The translations under genes and the position numbers were made by a program. The notes beneath the pieces were generated by a model, which saw only the letters and a program-made list of their open reading frames with translations, searched no databases and was not told the DNA's origin. Shown here one piece after another: positions 42,534 to 50,429 of a DNA stretch of 64,000 nt. Each line of letters begins with the position of its first letter. Positions within the stretch are counted from its first letter, which is position 1. The stretch is from Streptomyces griseochromogenes (GTDB lineage Bacteria; Actinomycetota; Actinomycetes; Streptomycetales; Streptomycetaceae). The stretch spans positions 496,001 through 560,000 of the forward strand of contig NZ_CP016279.1 in NCBI RefSeq assembly GCF_001542625.1. Direction: 5' to 3'.

Positions 42534-43525
42534 CCGTTGGGCGGAGTGGTGGTCGGCTGGACGGTCCGGCACTCCCATCCGGCCTCACCGAACGCCTCGT
42601 GCCACTGGTCCAGGGTGGGGAGGTAGTCGCCCATCAGCGCGTGCACGGCCTCGAAGCCGAGGGTGAAGACGGTGGTGTCCGGGCCGGGCAGGTCGCTCGT
42701 CCGTACGACGTCGCAGATGAACAGGCGGCGGGCTGCCGGGAACGCGGTGCGCAGCCTGCGCAGGGTCTGTACGCAGCTGTCGTACGGCCAGAAGTCGTGC
42801 CCCATGAAGACGCAGGTGACCGTATCCACGTCGGCGAACTCGGGGTGCGGTTCGAGGGCGAGGACATCGCCCTGGAGCAGGGTGATCCGGTCGGTGAGGC
42901 CGGCGGATTCGACGGACTCGGTGGCGAGCCGCACGGCCGCGGTGGAGATGTCGACGCCCACTCCGCGCGCACCGGGGTGGTTGCCGAGGATCCGGATGAG
43001 CCGCTGCCCGGAGCCGCAGCCGAGGTCGGCGACCTTCTCGACGGGCGGGTCGGCGAGGATACGGTCGAAGAGCGGCTCGACCTCCTCGTCCCCGATCAGC
43101 CGGGAGCCGACGGCCACCGCCCGCATGTCGCGGTGGTAGAAGTCGCCGGTCCTGCGCTCCGTGAGGGCCACGTCGGGGGCGATGCTGAAGAGTTCGCCGC
43201 AGCCCTTGACCAGCCAGTAGAAGTAGCCGCGTGCCGCGTACGCCTCGGCGAAGAGGGGGCCGGGGATGACCGCCTCATCGTCCTTGATCTCGACGACCCG
43301 CGCCCAGTGCAGGGTGCGGTGCACGGAGCGGACCACGGTGTCGGAGAGGCGATCGTCGCCACCGTTGCCGAAGGGCGCCTGACCGTGCTCGGCGAGCTGG
43401 TCGAGGATGCCGAGCTGGTGGGCGGTCGACAGAGCCGCGGTGGCGACGTAGGACGAGAAGAGATCGGCGACCGGTCCGCGGACCCAGTCGGCCGGTGCCG
43501 GCGAGCTTTCCTTCGGTGAAGACAT
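42500..43525 (-). CDS. SAM-dependent methyltransferase of the phosphonate cluster
   Basis: A 341-residue O-methyltransferase-type protein. An N-terminal helical/dimerisation region (VADLFSSYVATAALSTAHQLGILDQL) resembles those of small-molecule methyltransferases. The SAM motif is VEKVADLGCGSGQRLIRILGNHPGARGVGVDIS, then DRITLLQGDVLAL. It also has FADVDTVTCVFMGHDFWPYDS. Such enzymes modify secondary metabolites; here a phosphonate oxygen, the guanidine or the peptide are possible targets. It is the second gene of a leftward pair after the ATP-grasp gene (90-bp gap). ATG 43525 follows AAGGGGGA. Confidence 0.85.
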   Translation of the reverse strand: MSSPKESSPAPADWVRGPVADLFSSYVATAALSTAHQLGILDQLAEHGQAPFGNGGDDRLSDTVVRSVHRTLHWARVVEIKDDEAVIPGPLFAEAYAARGYFYWLVKGCGELFSIAPDVALTERRTGDFYHRDMRAVAVGSRLIGDEEVEPLFDRILADPPVEKVADLGCGSGQRLIRILGNHPGARGVGVDISTAAVRLATESVESAGLTDRITLLQGDVLALEPHPEFADVDTVTCVFMGHDFWPYDSCVQTLRRLRTAFPAARRLFICDVVRTSDLPGPDTTVFTLGFEAVHALMGDYLPTLDQWHEAFGEAGWECRTVQPTTTPPNGYLFELIPRAD

Positions 43526-43615
43526 GCCGTGTCCCCCTTTTTTCTGTTGTGGACCGTGTTGGTTCCACTCGCGTGTTGGCTCGTGCCGTCCGCGGTCGCG
43601 GACGGCCGGGCGTGG

Positions 43616-44845
43616 TCAACTGCCGGGTGACACCACGGGCACCATGTGCTCGCCCACCCGGTCGAGGCGCCGGATCACCTCGTCCTCGGAGCCACCGCGT
43701 ACGGAGACGATCGCCACGGCGTCGTTGCAGTTCTCGGGGCGCGAGAGGCGGTCGCCGGGCCGGGCGAGCACCTGGCACTCCAGCACCCAGGGTTCGTCCG
43801 GGGGCGTCAGGGGCCGCTGGAGAACGCCGGCGTCCGCGTAGATGACGGTGAATCCGGTGAGGTGGTCGGCGGGCGGCCGCGGTACGGGTACCGTCCCCTC
43901 CACCTGGGCCCGGATGACGGCCTCGTCGAGGTTGACGCCGGTCCGGGAGAGGAAGCCGGCGATGACCCCACCGCCGCCCGCTCGGGCGCCGATCTCGCAG
44001 AAGACGATCTCGCCGTCGCGTACGAACAACTCGTGGTGGGTGACCCCGGTGAAGTCCGGGTGGGCCGCCAGGACGCGCTGGTTGAACTCCAGCAGCGCGT
44101 CGAGCTGCGGGCCGGGGCCGACGGCCACGTCACGGCAGGGGCGCAGCTCGGTGTAGGACGTGGTCTTGTCGATGTACCGGGCGGCGACGGCCGCGAGCAC
44201 CTTGGAGTCCTGAACGACGCTGTCGACGTGGAAGAGTTCGCCGTCGACGAACTCCTCGACCTCGAATTCGCCGAGGCGGTCGGTCTGCCCGGCGGCGAAG
44301 GCGGCGACATCGGCCGGCTCGCGCAGGACGAAGATGTCCCGCGCGCCGCTGCCCAGCCGGGGCTTGGCGACCACCGCGGTGGTCCGGGACAGCAGTTCCC
44401 GCGCCGCCGCTTCGCTGAACGGGGCGAACTCCGGGACGCGGATGCCGTGGGCGCGCAGGTGCTCCTTCATGTGGACCTTGTCGCGGAAGAGCAGCGCCTG
44501 CTCCACGGTCTGGCCCGGCAGGCCGAGTTCCCCGCGCAGTTCGGCGGCGCGCAGCAGGAGCCGTTCGGTGATGGCCACCAGGCGGTCGGCTCTGATCCCC
44601 TTGAAGCCGGCCTGGTGGTGGACCGCGTCCGCCAGCGCGCGGTTGTCGTAGACATCGACCGCGACGACGGATTCCAGTTCTTCTCCGGTGGCTTCGCCGA
44701 CCTTGTCGAGGGAGGTGACCAGCCGTACCGAGTAGCGGTCTTCCGGAAGGAAGCTGCGTCCGCCTCTGTCCTGGTAGAAGGAATAGCCGATCCGGTCGAG
44801 CAGAAGGACGGAAAGCCTGCGTCGTGGATCACTCATTTTCGTCAT
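43616..44845 (-). CDS. ATP-grasp ligase of the phosphonate cluster
   Basis: A 409-residue ATP-grasp enzyme. Pre-ATP region: MKEHLRAHGIRVPEFAPF. ATP-binding lysines: VVAKPRLGSGARDIFVL. Adenine-contact region: FEVEEFVDGELFHVDSVV. Metal/phosphate motif: GEIVFCEIGARAGGGGVIAGF. These enzymes join a carboxylate, activated as acyl phosphate, to an amine, so this is a candidate peptide-bond former for a phosphonopeptide. ATG 44845 follows GGGGGC; ATG 44836 is possible. It heads the leftward arm and shares a 447-bp divergent region with the rightward arm. Confidence 0.88.
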   Translation of the reverse strand: MTKMSDPRRRLSVLLLDRIGYSFYQDRGGRSFLPEDRYSVRLVTSLDKVGEATGEELESVVAVDVYDNRALADAVHHQAGFKGIRADRLVAITERLLLRAAELRGELGLPGQTVEQALLFRDKVHMKEHLRAHGIRVPEFAPFSEAAARELLSRTTAVVAKPRLGSGARDIFVLREPADVAAFAAGQTDRLGEFEVEEFVDGELFHVDSVVQDSKVLAAVAARYIDKTTSYTELRPCRDVAVGPGPQLDALLEFNQRVLAAHPDFTGVTHHELFVRDGEIVFCEIGARAGGGGVIAGFLSRTGVNLDEAVIRAQVEGTVPVPRPPADHLTGFTVIYADAGVLQRPLTPPDEPWVLECQVLARPGDRLSRPENCNDAVAIVSVRGGSEDEVIRRLDRVGEHMVPVVSPGS

Positions 44846-45292
44846 TGCCCCCGGTTTAAGTGCGCATGCCGCCAGGTGTGCCTGACGTGTGCTGCGCAAG
44901 TGATTTCGGGTGCCTCGAGAGGTCCGCTTCTGTCCAGTCGGGACGTTGTCCGAAGAAGCGGAGAGGCACGACATCGAACCCGGATCACAACCGTAAGCAG
45001 ACCATTCAGGAAGTGTCCAGCGGTAATTTTCGGAGACGGAAAAGAGGGGGTATTTCCTGGCAAGTTGTCGGAGTTCATCCGCTTTGATGGTGCTGGATTG
45101 TGCGGGCTTGAAGCCGGTGAGGCACACGCTTTCAGTCAGTTCACGGTTCAAGATCGACAAGCCTTGACGATCACTTGGAGGCGTGTTTTGATCGGTGAAT
45201 CTCTGCTGAACACAAGGAATCGCCGCGGTGTTTGCCGATGGTGAACAGGGCCCTGACCTGGGCTGTCCGGGGCATGGTGGAGAAGGGGGAAA
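44846..45292. other. Divergent promoter region of the phosphonate cluster
   Basis: This 447-bp region feeds both arms. It contains the large inverted repeat listed separately. Rightward, TTGACG at 45164-45169 with a weak TTTGAT 17 bp later is the only promoter-like pair seen. No ORF with Streptomyces codon bias and no regulator gene lies inside. Confidence 0.55.
44910..44969. promoter_or_regulatory. 60-bp two-part inverted repeat in the divergent region
   Basis: GTGCCTC (44910-44916) pairs with GAGGCAC (44963-44969), and inside it CCGCTTCT (44924-44931) pairs with AGAAGCGG (44954-44961); a small GTCC/GGAC pair lies at the centre. It is 65 bp before the ATP-grasp start, so it could be an operator, or a 5' leader structure on either transcript. 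Confidence 0.55.
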
Positions 45293-46042
45293 GTGGTTCA
45301 CGTGAGTCGTCTATGGCCTGCCACCGAGCAACCGCAGACGGATGTGCTGGGACGGTTTCCCGGCTGGATTTCGCAAACATACGAGGCCTTCGCCGGTAAA
45401 CTGCTCGACAAGGAACGCGGTTATCCCTGCTACTTCGGAGTGCAGGGCCAGCAGCGCGGAAACAATTGGTTCACCGTATTCGACGCCTCTTTTCCGGCGG
45501 AGCACGGTGTGCGGGCCCTGGCCGACGCCCTGGTGGAATTCCGTGAGCAGGCCAGGCGAGGCCCCAAGCGGCAGACGCTCATCGTCTTCGCGGGGCCGCC
45601 CGAGCCCCGGGCCGAGCTGGCCGACCATCATGCCGCGTTCTGGACGCTGCTGAGAGACCTGAGCGCCATCGACACCGAACCCTGGCCGGAGGGCTTTCCC
45701 ACCGACACCGCCGACCCGGCCTGGCAATGGTGTTTCGCCGGGGAGCCGTGGTTCACCTTCATGGCGAGCCCCGGCTACCACCACCGCGACAGCCGCAACC
45801 TGGGCCCCTGTCTCACGCTGGTCTTCCAGACCCGGCGCGTCTTCGAGGGCCTCGGTGGCTCCACCGTGGCCGGGCAGGCCGCCAAGCAGCGCATCCGGGA
45901 GGACCTGGAGCGCTACGACACGGTCCCGCCGCACCCCTACCTCGGCGATCCGATGTTCTCCTCCGTCCACAAGTGGCGCCAGTACGCGCTGCCGGACGAC
46001 CAGTCGGTGGGCATCCCCGAGAAGTGCCCCTTCGCCGGCTGA
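45293..46042 (+). CDS. YqcI/YcgG-family protein (DcsA-like heme N-hydroxylase candidate)
   Basis: A 249-residue protein of the YqcI/YcgG family. It shows the family pattern: YPCYFGVQGQQRGNNWFTVFD near residue 45, AFWTLLRDLSAIDTEPWPEGFPTD, WQWCFAGEPWFTFMASPGYH, RNLGPCLTLVFQTRRVFE, and a C-terminal SVGIPEKCPF. DcsA of D-cycloserine biosynthesis belongs to this family and hydroxylates a nitrogen of L-arginine using heme. By analogy this gene could make N-hydroxyarginine for the phosphonopeptide; Arg as substrate is inferred. It is first in the rightward arm. GTG 45293 is used; GTG 45302 has better spacing to the GGGGGA site and is equally possible. Confidence 0.85.
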   Translation: MVHVSRLWPATEQPQTDVLGRFPGWISQTYEAFAGKLLDKERGYPCYFGVQGQQRGNNWFTVFDASFPAEHGVRALADALVEFREQARRGPKRQTLIVFAGPPEPRAELADHHAAFWTLLRDLSAIDTEPWPEGFPTDTADPAWQWCFAGEPWFTFMASPGYHHRDSRNLGPCLTLVFQTRRVFEGLGGSTVAGQAAKQRIREDLERYDTVPPHPYLGDPMFSSVHKWRQYALPDDQSVGIPEKCPFAG

Positions 46043-46167
46043 CACCGTCCCGCACCCGCACCCGTCCGCACGCGTCGTGAACCCGGCCGTGTGCCGGCCC
46101 ATCAGCGCCGCATGAGTGCTGCATGAGTGCTCCTCTCCGATCCGACCGGTCGAAAGGTGACTCCTCC

Positions 46168-47073
46168 GTGCCCGACTCCGACTTCTGGTCACGCCATGTC
46201 TTCGTGCTCCTCAGCTCCGACGCGCCCTACCGGGGCGTCCACGCGGACATGGTCAAGCGACTGCGCAAGGAGGGATTCCCGCCCGTCGCCGCCCGCGCCC
46301 TCCACGCCGATCCCGAGCTGATCGACGACCTCTACGCGGACCTCATCGCCGGCCAGTGGCAGACCTGGCGGTACCGGCTGGTGGACGCGGTCCTCGCCCT
46401 GGGGCCGGCCATGGCCCTGATCTGCCGGTACGAGGGGGACACCGGGCAGCAGCCGGAGCGAGGCGCCCATGACATCCTCGCCCTGCGCAAGGGCTACCAG
46501 CACCCCGAGCAGGCCGAACACGGCACGCTGCGCCGCGACTTCGGCGCCGTCAACAGCATCGTCGGACTGATGCACAGCTCCGACGGGCCGGCGGAGTCCG
46601 AGCGCGAGGCCGCCATCTTCGGCCTGACCGCGGCGGACGCCGCCGCCGATCCGGAGGCCGCGGCCGCCGAGATCGACTACCTCTGCCAGGTCGTCGCCCC
46701 GCACACGCCCGAGCACCGGGACTTCGACCAGGTGCTCGCCGCCGTGCGCACCCGGGTGCTGGCTTCCCTCTGGGAGGACCTGCCCGCCGACGTCCGCCGC
46801 CGCGTCCGGGAACGGTTCCCGGAACCCGCCGGCCTGGGCGAGGTGAGCGCCGGGGCCGAGCTGGCGGCGCTGCTCGCCGGTCACGCCCCCGAGCCGCTGC
46901 CGGCGTTCATCGCCTGCGAGTTCGAGCCCTCGGCGGCCGGCAGCATGCGCATGTCGGTGGCCGAGCAGGCCCTGCGGACCACGGGCGTGGTGCTCGACCC
47001 CTGGGAGCGGGTGGTGCTGGAGTCCTCGCTGCATTTCCAGCCGCTGCGCGCGAGCCGACAGGCCGTCCGATGA
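46168..47073 (+). CDS. Divergent nucleoside-diphosphate-kinase-like protein
   Basis: A 301-residue protein; GTG 46168 sits 7 bases behind AAAGGTGA, while the in-frame ATG 46123 lacks a ribosome site. The first half reads like NDP kinase: HVFVLLSSDAPYRGVHADMVKRLRKEGF, RRDFGAVNSIVGLMHSSDGPAESEREAAIFG. The catalytic His is His136. The usual Lys of KPDG is replaced by Ser and the spacing before the His is longer. The family is normally ~140 residues; the second half (~150 residues) is unrecognised. A phosphate- or nucleotide-transfer role in the phosphonate pathway is possible. Its stop overlaps the next start by ATGA. Confidence 0.72.
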   Translation: MPDSDFWSRHVFVLLSSDAPYRGVHADMVKRLRKEGFPPVAARALHADPELIDDLYADLIAGQWQTWRYRLVDAVLALGPAMALICRYEGDTGQQPERGAHDILALRKGYQHPEQAEHGTLRRDFGAVNSIVGLMHSSDGPAESEREAAIFGLTAADAAADPEAAAAEIDYLCQVVAPHTPEHRDFDQVLAAVRTRVLASLWEDLPADVRRRVRERFPEPAGLGEVSAGAELAALLAGHAPEPLPAFIACEFEPSAAGSMRMSVAEQALRTTGVVLDPWERVVLESSLHFQPLRASRQAVR

Positions 47074-48098
47074 CGGTCACCGGCGCCGGGGAGCAGGTCC
47101 GGATCACTGTCACGGACTCCCTCGCCCCCGTGGGCCGCGAGGCCTGGAACGAGCTGGTGGCCGCCTGTGACGCCAGCGTCTTCTACGGCTACGACTTCCT
47201 GCGCAGCGTCGAGTCCGACCCGCTGACGTACCCGTCGACCGCGTACTACCTGCTGGCCCGCACCGGCACCGGCGAGTTGGTCGCCGCGCTGCCCGTGTAC
47301 CTGCAGCGGACCCGCGACCCCTTCGCGACCGGCCCCGGCGCGGACGACGTCCTGGACGCCCTGGTCGGACACGTCTGGCACTGCTACGACACCCGCCTGC
47401 TGTACCGGGGAGAGCTGACCGCCTGGCTCGTCGAGCAGTTCTGGCAGGCGCTCGGGGATCTGGCCGCCGCGCACCGGGCCCAGATGTGGGGCCTGGTCAA
47501 CGTGCCGCTGAGGGAGCGGCTGGCGCAGCAGCTCAAAGCCATCGGCGTACCGGTGGAGCAGACGGCGCCGCGCTACCGGCTGCCCATCGTGGGCGGCCCG
47601 GCGACTCTGGACGAGCATCTGGCCGGCGTCGGCCGGGCCTCGCGCAGGTCGCTGCGGCAGTACGCGCGCCGGGCAGAACGCGCCGAGGCGCGGGTCACCC
47701 TGCGCACCGGCCGCGACGTCCTCGACGAGGACGTGCTCGACCTGTGCCTGGGCACGGCGAACAAGCACGCCCCCGGCTACTATCCGCCCGACCGGCTCGG
47801 CGCGTTGATCGAGCGGCTGGGCGACGCCTGCCGGATCCTGCGCATCGACCTGGGCGGCACACTCCTCGCCACCTCCATCTGCCTGTACGACGACACCCGC
47901 ATGCATGCCTGGGCCGGCGGCTGCCTCTATCCGCCGGAACTCAACTGGAGCCCGCAGTACGCCCTGTTCGAGGCGGAACTGAGGGCCGGCTTCGGCTCCG
48001 GCCGCCCGGTCCTCGAATGCGGCCGGCGCAATGACGAGTTCAAGCTCCGCTACGGCCTGCAGGCATATCCGCTCGGCCGCGCGGTGCAGCGCGGCTGA
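47070..48098 (+). CDS. Fem/GNAT-fold aminoacyl or acyl transferase 1 of the phosphonate cluster
   Basis: A 342-residue protein resembling FemABX and CelD/BioF2-type acyltransferases. It has an N-terminal GNAT-like half (WNELVAACDASVFYGYDFLRSVE), a central basic helix (GRASRRSLRQYARRAERAEARVTL) and a C-terminal GNAT half (ATSICLYDDTRMHAWAGGCLYP, LECGRRNDEFKLRYGLQAYPLGRA). In several phosphonopeptide pathways such proteins use aminoacyl-tRNA to form peptide bonds; that function is inferred. Two further relatives lie downstream. It overlaps the preceding gene by ATGA. Confidence 0.78.
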   Translation: MTVTGAGEQVRITVTDSLAPVGREAWNELVAACDASVFYGYDFLRSVESDPLTYPSTAYYLLARTGTGELVAALPVYLQRTRDPFATGPGADDVLDALVGHVWHCYDTRLLYRGELTAWLVEQFWQALGDLAAAHRAQMWGLVNVPLRERLAQQLKAIGVPVEQTAPRYRLPIVGGPATLDEHLAGVGRASRRSLRQYARRAERAEARVTLRTGRDVLDEDVLDLCLGTANKHAPGYYPPDRLGALIERLGDACRILRIDLGGTLLATSICLYDDTRMHAWAGGCLYPPELNWSPQYALFEAELRAGFGSGRPVLECGRRNDEFKLRYGLQAYPLGRAVQRG

Positions 48099-48156
48099 GC
48101 GCCCGGGTCTTCGCCTCAGGCCTTCACCCAACGACTTGGAATTCGGGGAAATCACC

Positions 48157-49539
48157 ATGTCAGCCACAGTGGGAGAGGGATTCGACCGCAGGGCCGCCGC
48201 ACTGCTGCGCGCCGCGGCCAACGACCTCAAACGCGACGACGACAACGCCGAGCGCGACCTCGGCCTGGAACCGGGCAGCTTCGCCGAGTACACCTCCGGA
48301 CGGCGGCCCGTCGACTGGGCCCTGCTGCAGCGGGCCGCCGAGGTCTGGCCGCTCAACGAGCGTGACCTGCTGCCCATCCATGACGACTGCCCGACGGGTC
48401 TGTCCGTCCTGCGGGCCAAGGAGTCCGAGGCCAGCTCCCGGGTGCTGGCCCGGGGCGGCACGGACTACTACGAGTACCGCGACACCGCCATGTCCCGGAT
48501 CGCCTCCTACCGGCCGGAGTGGATCCGGATGCTCCAGGTGGTCGGGAACGATCGGGCGGACAACCCCGACGTACGGTGGAACCGCGGGCATCTGCTGTAC
48601 CAGTTCACCTACTTCGTCGGCCCCGTCAACTACTACTACCGGTGGCAGGGCGAGTCGTACTGCGTCCCCATGGAGACCGGGGACTCCGTGTGGGGCCTGC
48701 CCTTCGCCCCGCACTCCTTCACCGCGCGCGGCGACGCCGAGCCGGCCTACATCCTCGCCCTGACCTACGGCGGTGGCCTGGTCGGGGACGCCCAGCGGGA
48801 ACTGGCGGTCCTCGGCCGGCGGGCGGCCCATGAACTGGCCCTCCCCGTCACCCGGGACGCCACGTCCGCCGACGGACAGATCCGCTCCTTCATGGCGGCG
48901 GGCTGCGTCACCCCCGCCGAACTCGCCGCCCGTACCGGACTCCCGCCCGAGCGGATCCGGCAGCTGACCGGTCCCGGCGCCCGGGCCGTGCCCACGCAGG
49001 ACGAACTCACGGTGCTGGCAGACGGGTTGGGAGTGTCCGTACGGGACCTTCTGCCGCCCCGCAGCACCTCGCGGCACGGTGTGTCCATCCAGCACGCCCG
49101 CGACGCGCGCAGCTGGGTGCATCCCGACGAGGGCCGGCCCGCCTACCGGCTCACCCGGCTCGCGGGCGATCCGCTGCACCCGCACACCTCGGCCCTCCAG
49201 GTCGACGTGCTGGCCACCGCGGACGCGGACAGCGCCCCCCTGGCCACCCACCAGCACCAGTACCTGTTCGTGCTGGGGGACGCGCCCGTACGGATCAGCT
49301 GGGAGCGGGACGGCGAGCGCCGTACCGACGTGCTCGGGCCGGGCGACTCCGCCTACACCGAACCGCTGGTCCCCGTCACCTTCTCGGCCGTCACCGAGGC
49401 CGCTCCCCGGGTTCTGATGCTCCGCATCGGCGGACATGTCACGCCCGACGTGCGCCACGCGCTGGGCGCCATGGCCGAGCAGGGAATCGACCGCTACATC
49501 GCCGAAGACCGCCTGTGGTACAGCAAGGAAGGAAACTGA
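48157..49539 (+). CDS. 2-hydroxyethylphosphonate oxygenase (HEPD/MpnS family)
   Basis: A 460-residue nonheme iron cupin-type oxygenase. HEPD cleaves 2-hydroxyethylphosphonate to hydroxymethylphosphonate and formate; MpnS makes methylphosphonate. Two helix-turn-helix/cupin repeats are apparent. Iron ligands fit the 2-His-1-Gln triad described for MpnS and S. albus HEPD: His145 and Gln149 in GHLLYQFTYFVGPVNYYY, and His186 in LPFAPHSFT. The upstream segment TDYYEYRDTAMSR is a family hallmark. The dehydrogenase and aminotransferase downstream favour the HEPD reaction. ATG 48157 follows GGGGAA; the open frame further upstream is not coding. PEP mutase follows after 5 bp. Confidence 0.87.
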   Translation: MSATVGEGFDRRAAALLRAAANDLKRDDDNAERDLGLEPGSFAEYTSGRRPVDWALLQRAAEVWPLNERDLLPIHDDCPTGLSVLRAKESEASSRVLARGGTDYYEYRDTAMSRIASYRPEWIRMLQVVGNDRADNPDVRWNRGHLLYQFTYFVGPVNYYYRWQGESYCVPMETGDSVWGLPFAPHSFTARGDAEPAYILALTYGGGLVGDAQRELAVLGRRAAHELALPVTRDATSADGQIRSFMAAGCVTPAELAARTGLPPERIRQLTGPGARAVPTQDELTVLADGLGVSVRDLLPPRSTSRHGVSIQHARDARSWVHPDEGRPAYRLTRLAGDPLHPHTSALQVDVLATADADSAPLATHQHQYLFVLGDAPVRISWERDGERRTDVLGPGDSAYTEPLVPVTFSAVTEAAPRVLMLRIGGHVTPDVRHALGAMAEQGIDRYIAEDRLWYSKEGN

Positions 49540-49544
49540 TCGCC

Positions 49545-50429
49545 GTGCCGGACACTCAGCCGATCCAGGCCCAGGGCTCCAAGGCCGCCCGGCTGCGCGC
49601 GCTGCTCGAGGGAACCTCCGTGGTCCGAGCGGTGGGCGCGCACGACGGTCTGTCCGCCAAGCTGGTGCAGCGCGCCGGGTTCGAGGCCGTGTGGGCCTCC
49701 AGCTTCGAGATCTCCGCGAGCCACGGTCTGCCGGACGCGAGCCTGGTGACCATGACGCAGTACCTGGATGCCGCGATCGCGATGGACGCGGTCACCGACA
49801 TCCCGGTCATCGCCGACTGCGACACCGGTTTCGGCGGGCCGATGAACGCCGCGTACGCGATGCAGCGCTACGAGCGGGCGGGCATCTCCGCGCTCTGCAT
49901 CGAGGACAAGCTCTTCCCCAAGATCAACAGTTTCGCCGACGCGGCCCAGGACCTGCTGCCCGCCGAGGACTTCGCCCTGAAGATCAAGAACGCCAAGGAG
50001 ATGCAGTCCGACCCCGACACCGTGCTGATCGCCCGCACCGAGGCGCTGATCGCGGGCCGGCCGGTGGCCGAGGCGCTGGAGCGCGCGCACGTCTACGTCG
50101 CCGCGGGCGCCGACGCGGTCCTCGTGCACAGCAAGAGCCGCCGCCCCGAGGAGGTACTGGAGTTCGCCTCCCGCTGGGAGTCGCCGGTGCCGCTGGTCGC
50201 CGTACCGACCACCTACAACACCGTGACCGAGGGCGAGCTGTACGACGCCGGGTATCGCCTGGTGATCTACGCGAACCAGGGCCTGCGGGCCGCGGTCAAG
50301 GGCATGCAGGAGGTCCTCCAGGATCTCGGCGGGGCCGATCGCGCCGCCGAGATCGAGGAGCGCATCGCGCCGATGGCCGAGGTCTTCGCGCTGCAGGGCA
50401 TGCCGTCGACGTTCCGCACGAAGCCGTGA
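49545..50429 (+). CDS. pepM: Phosphoenolpyruvate phosphomutase
   Basis: The 294-residue defining enzyme of phosphonate biosynthesis, which rearranges PEP to phosphonopyruvate. It has an isocitrate-lyase-superfamily barrel with PVIADCDTGFGGPMNAAYAM and the diagnostic PEP mutase motif IEDKLFPKINSF, then IARTEALIAGRPVAEAL. EDKxFPKxNSF separates mutases from lyases and hydrolases of the same fold. GTG 49545 lies behind AAGGAAGGAAA. It overlaps the decarboxylase gene by GTGA, coupling the unfavourable first step to the irreversible second one. Confidence 0.97.
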   Translation: MPDTQPIQAQGSKAARLRALLEGTSVVRAVGAHDGLSAKLVQRAGFEAVWASSFEISASHGLPDASLVTMTQYLDAAIAMDAVTDIPVIADCDTGFGGPMNAAYAMQRYERAGISALCIEDKLFPKINSFADAAQDLLPAEDFALKIKNAKEMQSDPDTVLIARTEALIAGRPVAEALERAHVYVAAGADAVLVHSKSRRPEEVLEFASRWESPVPLVAVPTTYNTVTEGELYDAGYRLVIYANQGLRAAVKGMQEVLQDLGGADRAAEIEERIAPMAEVFALQGMPSTFRTKP

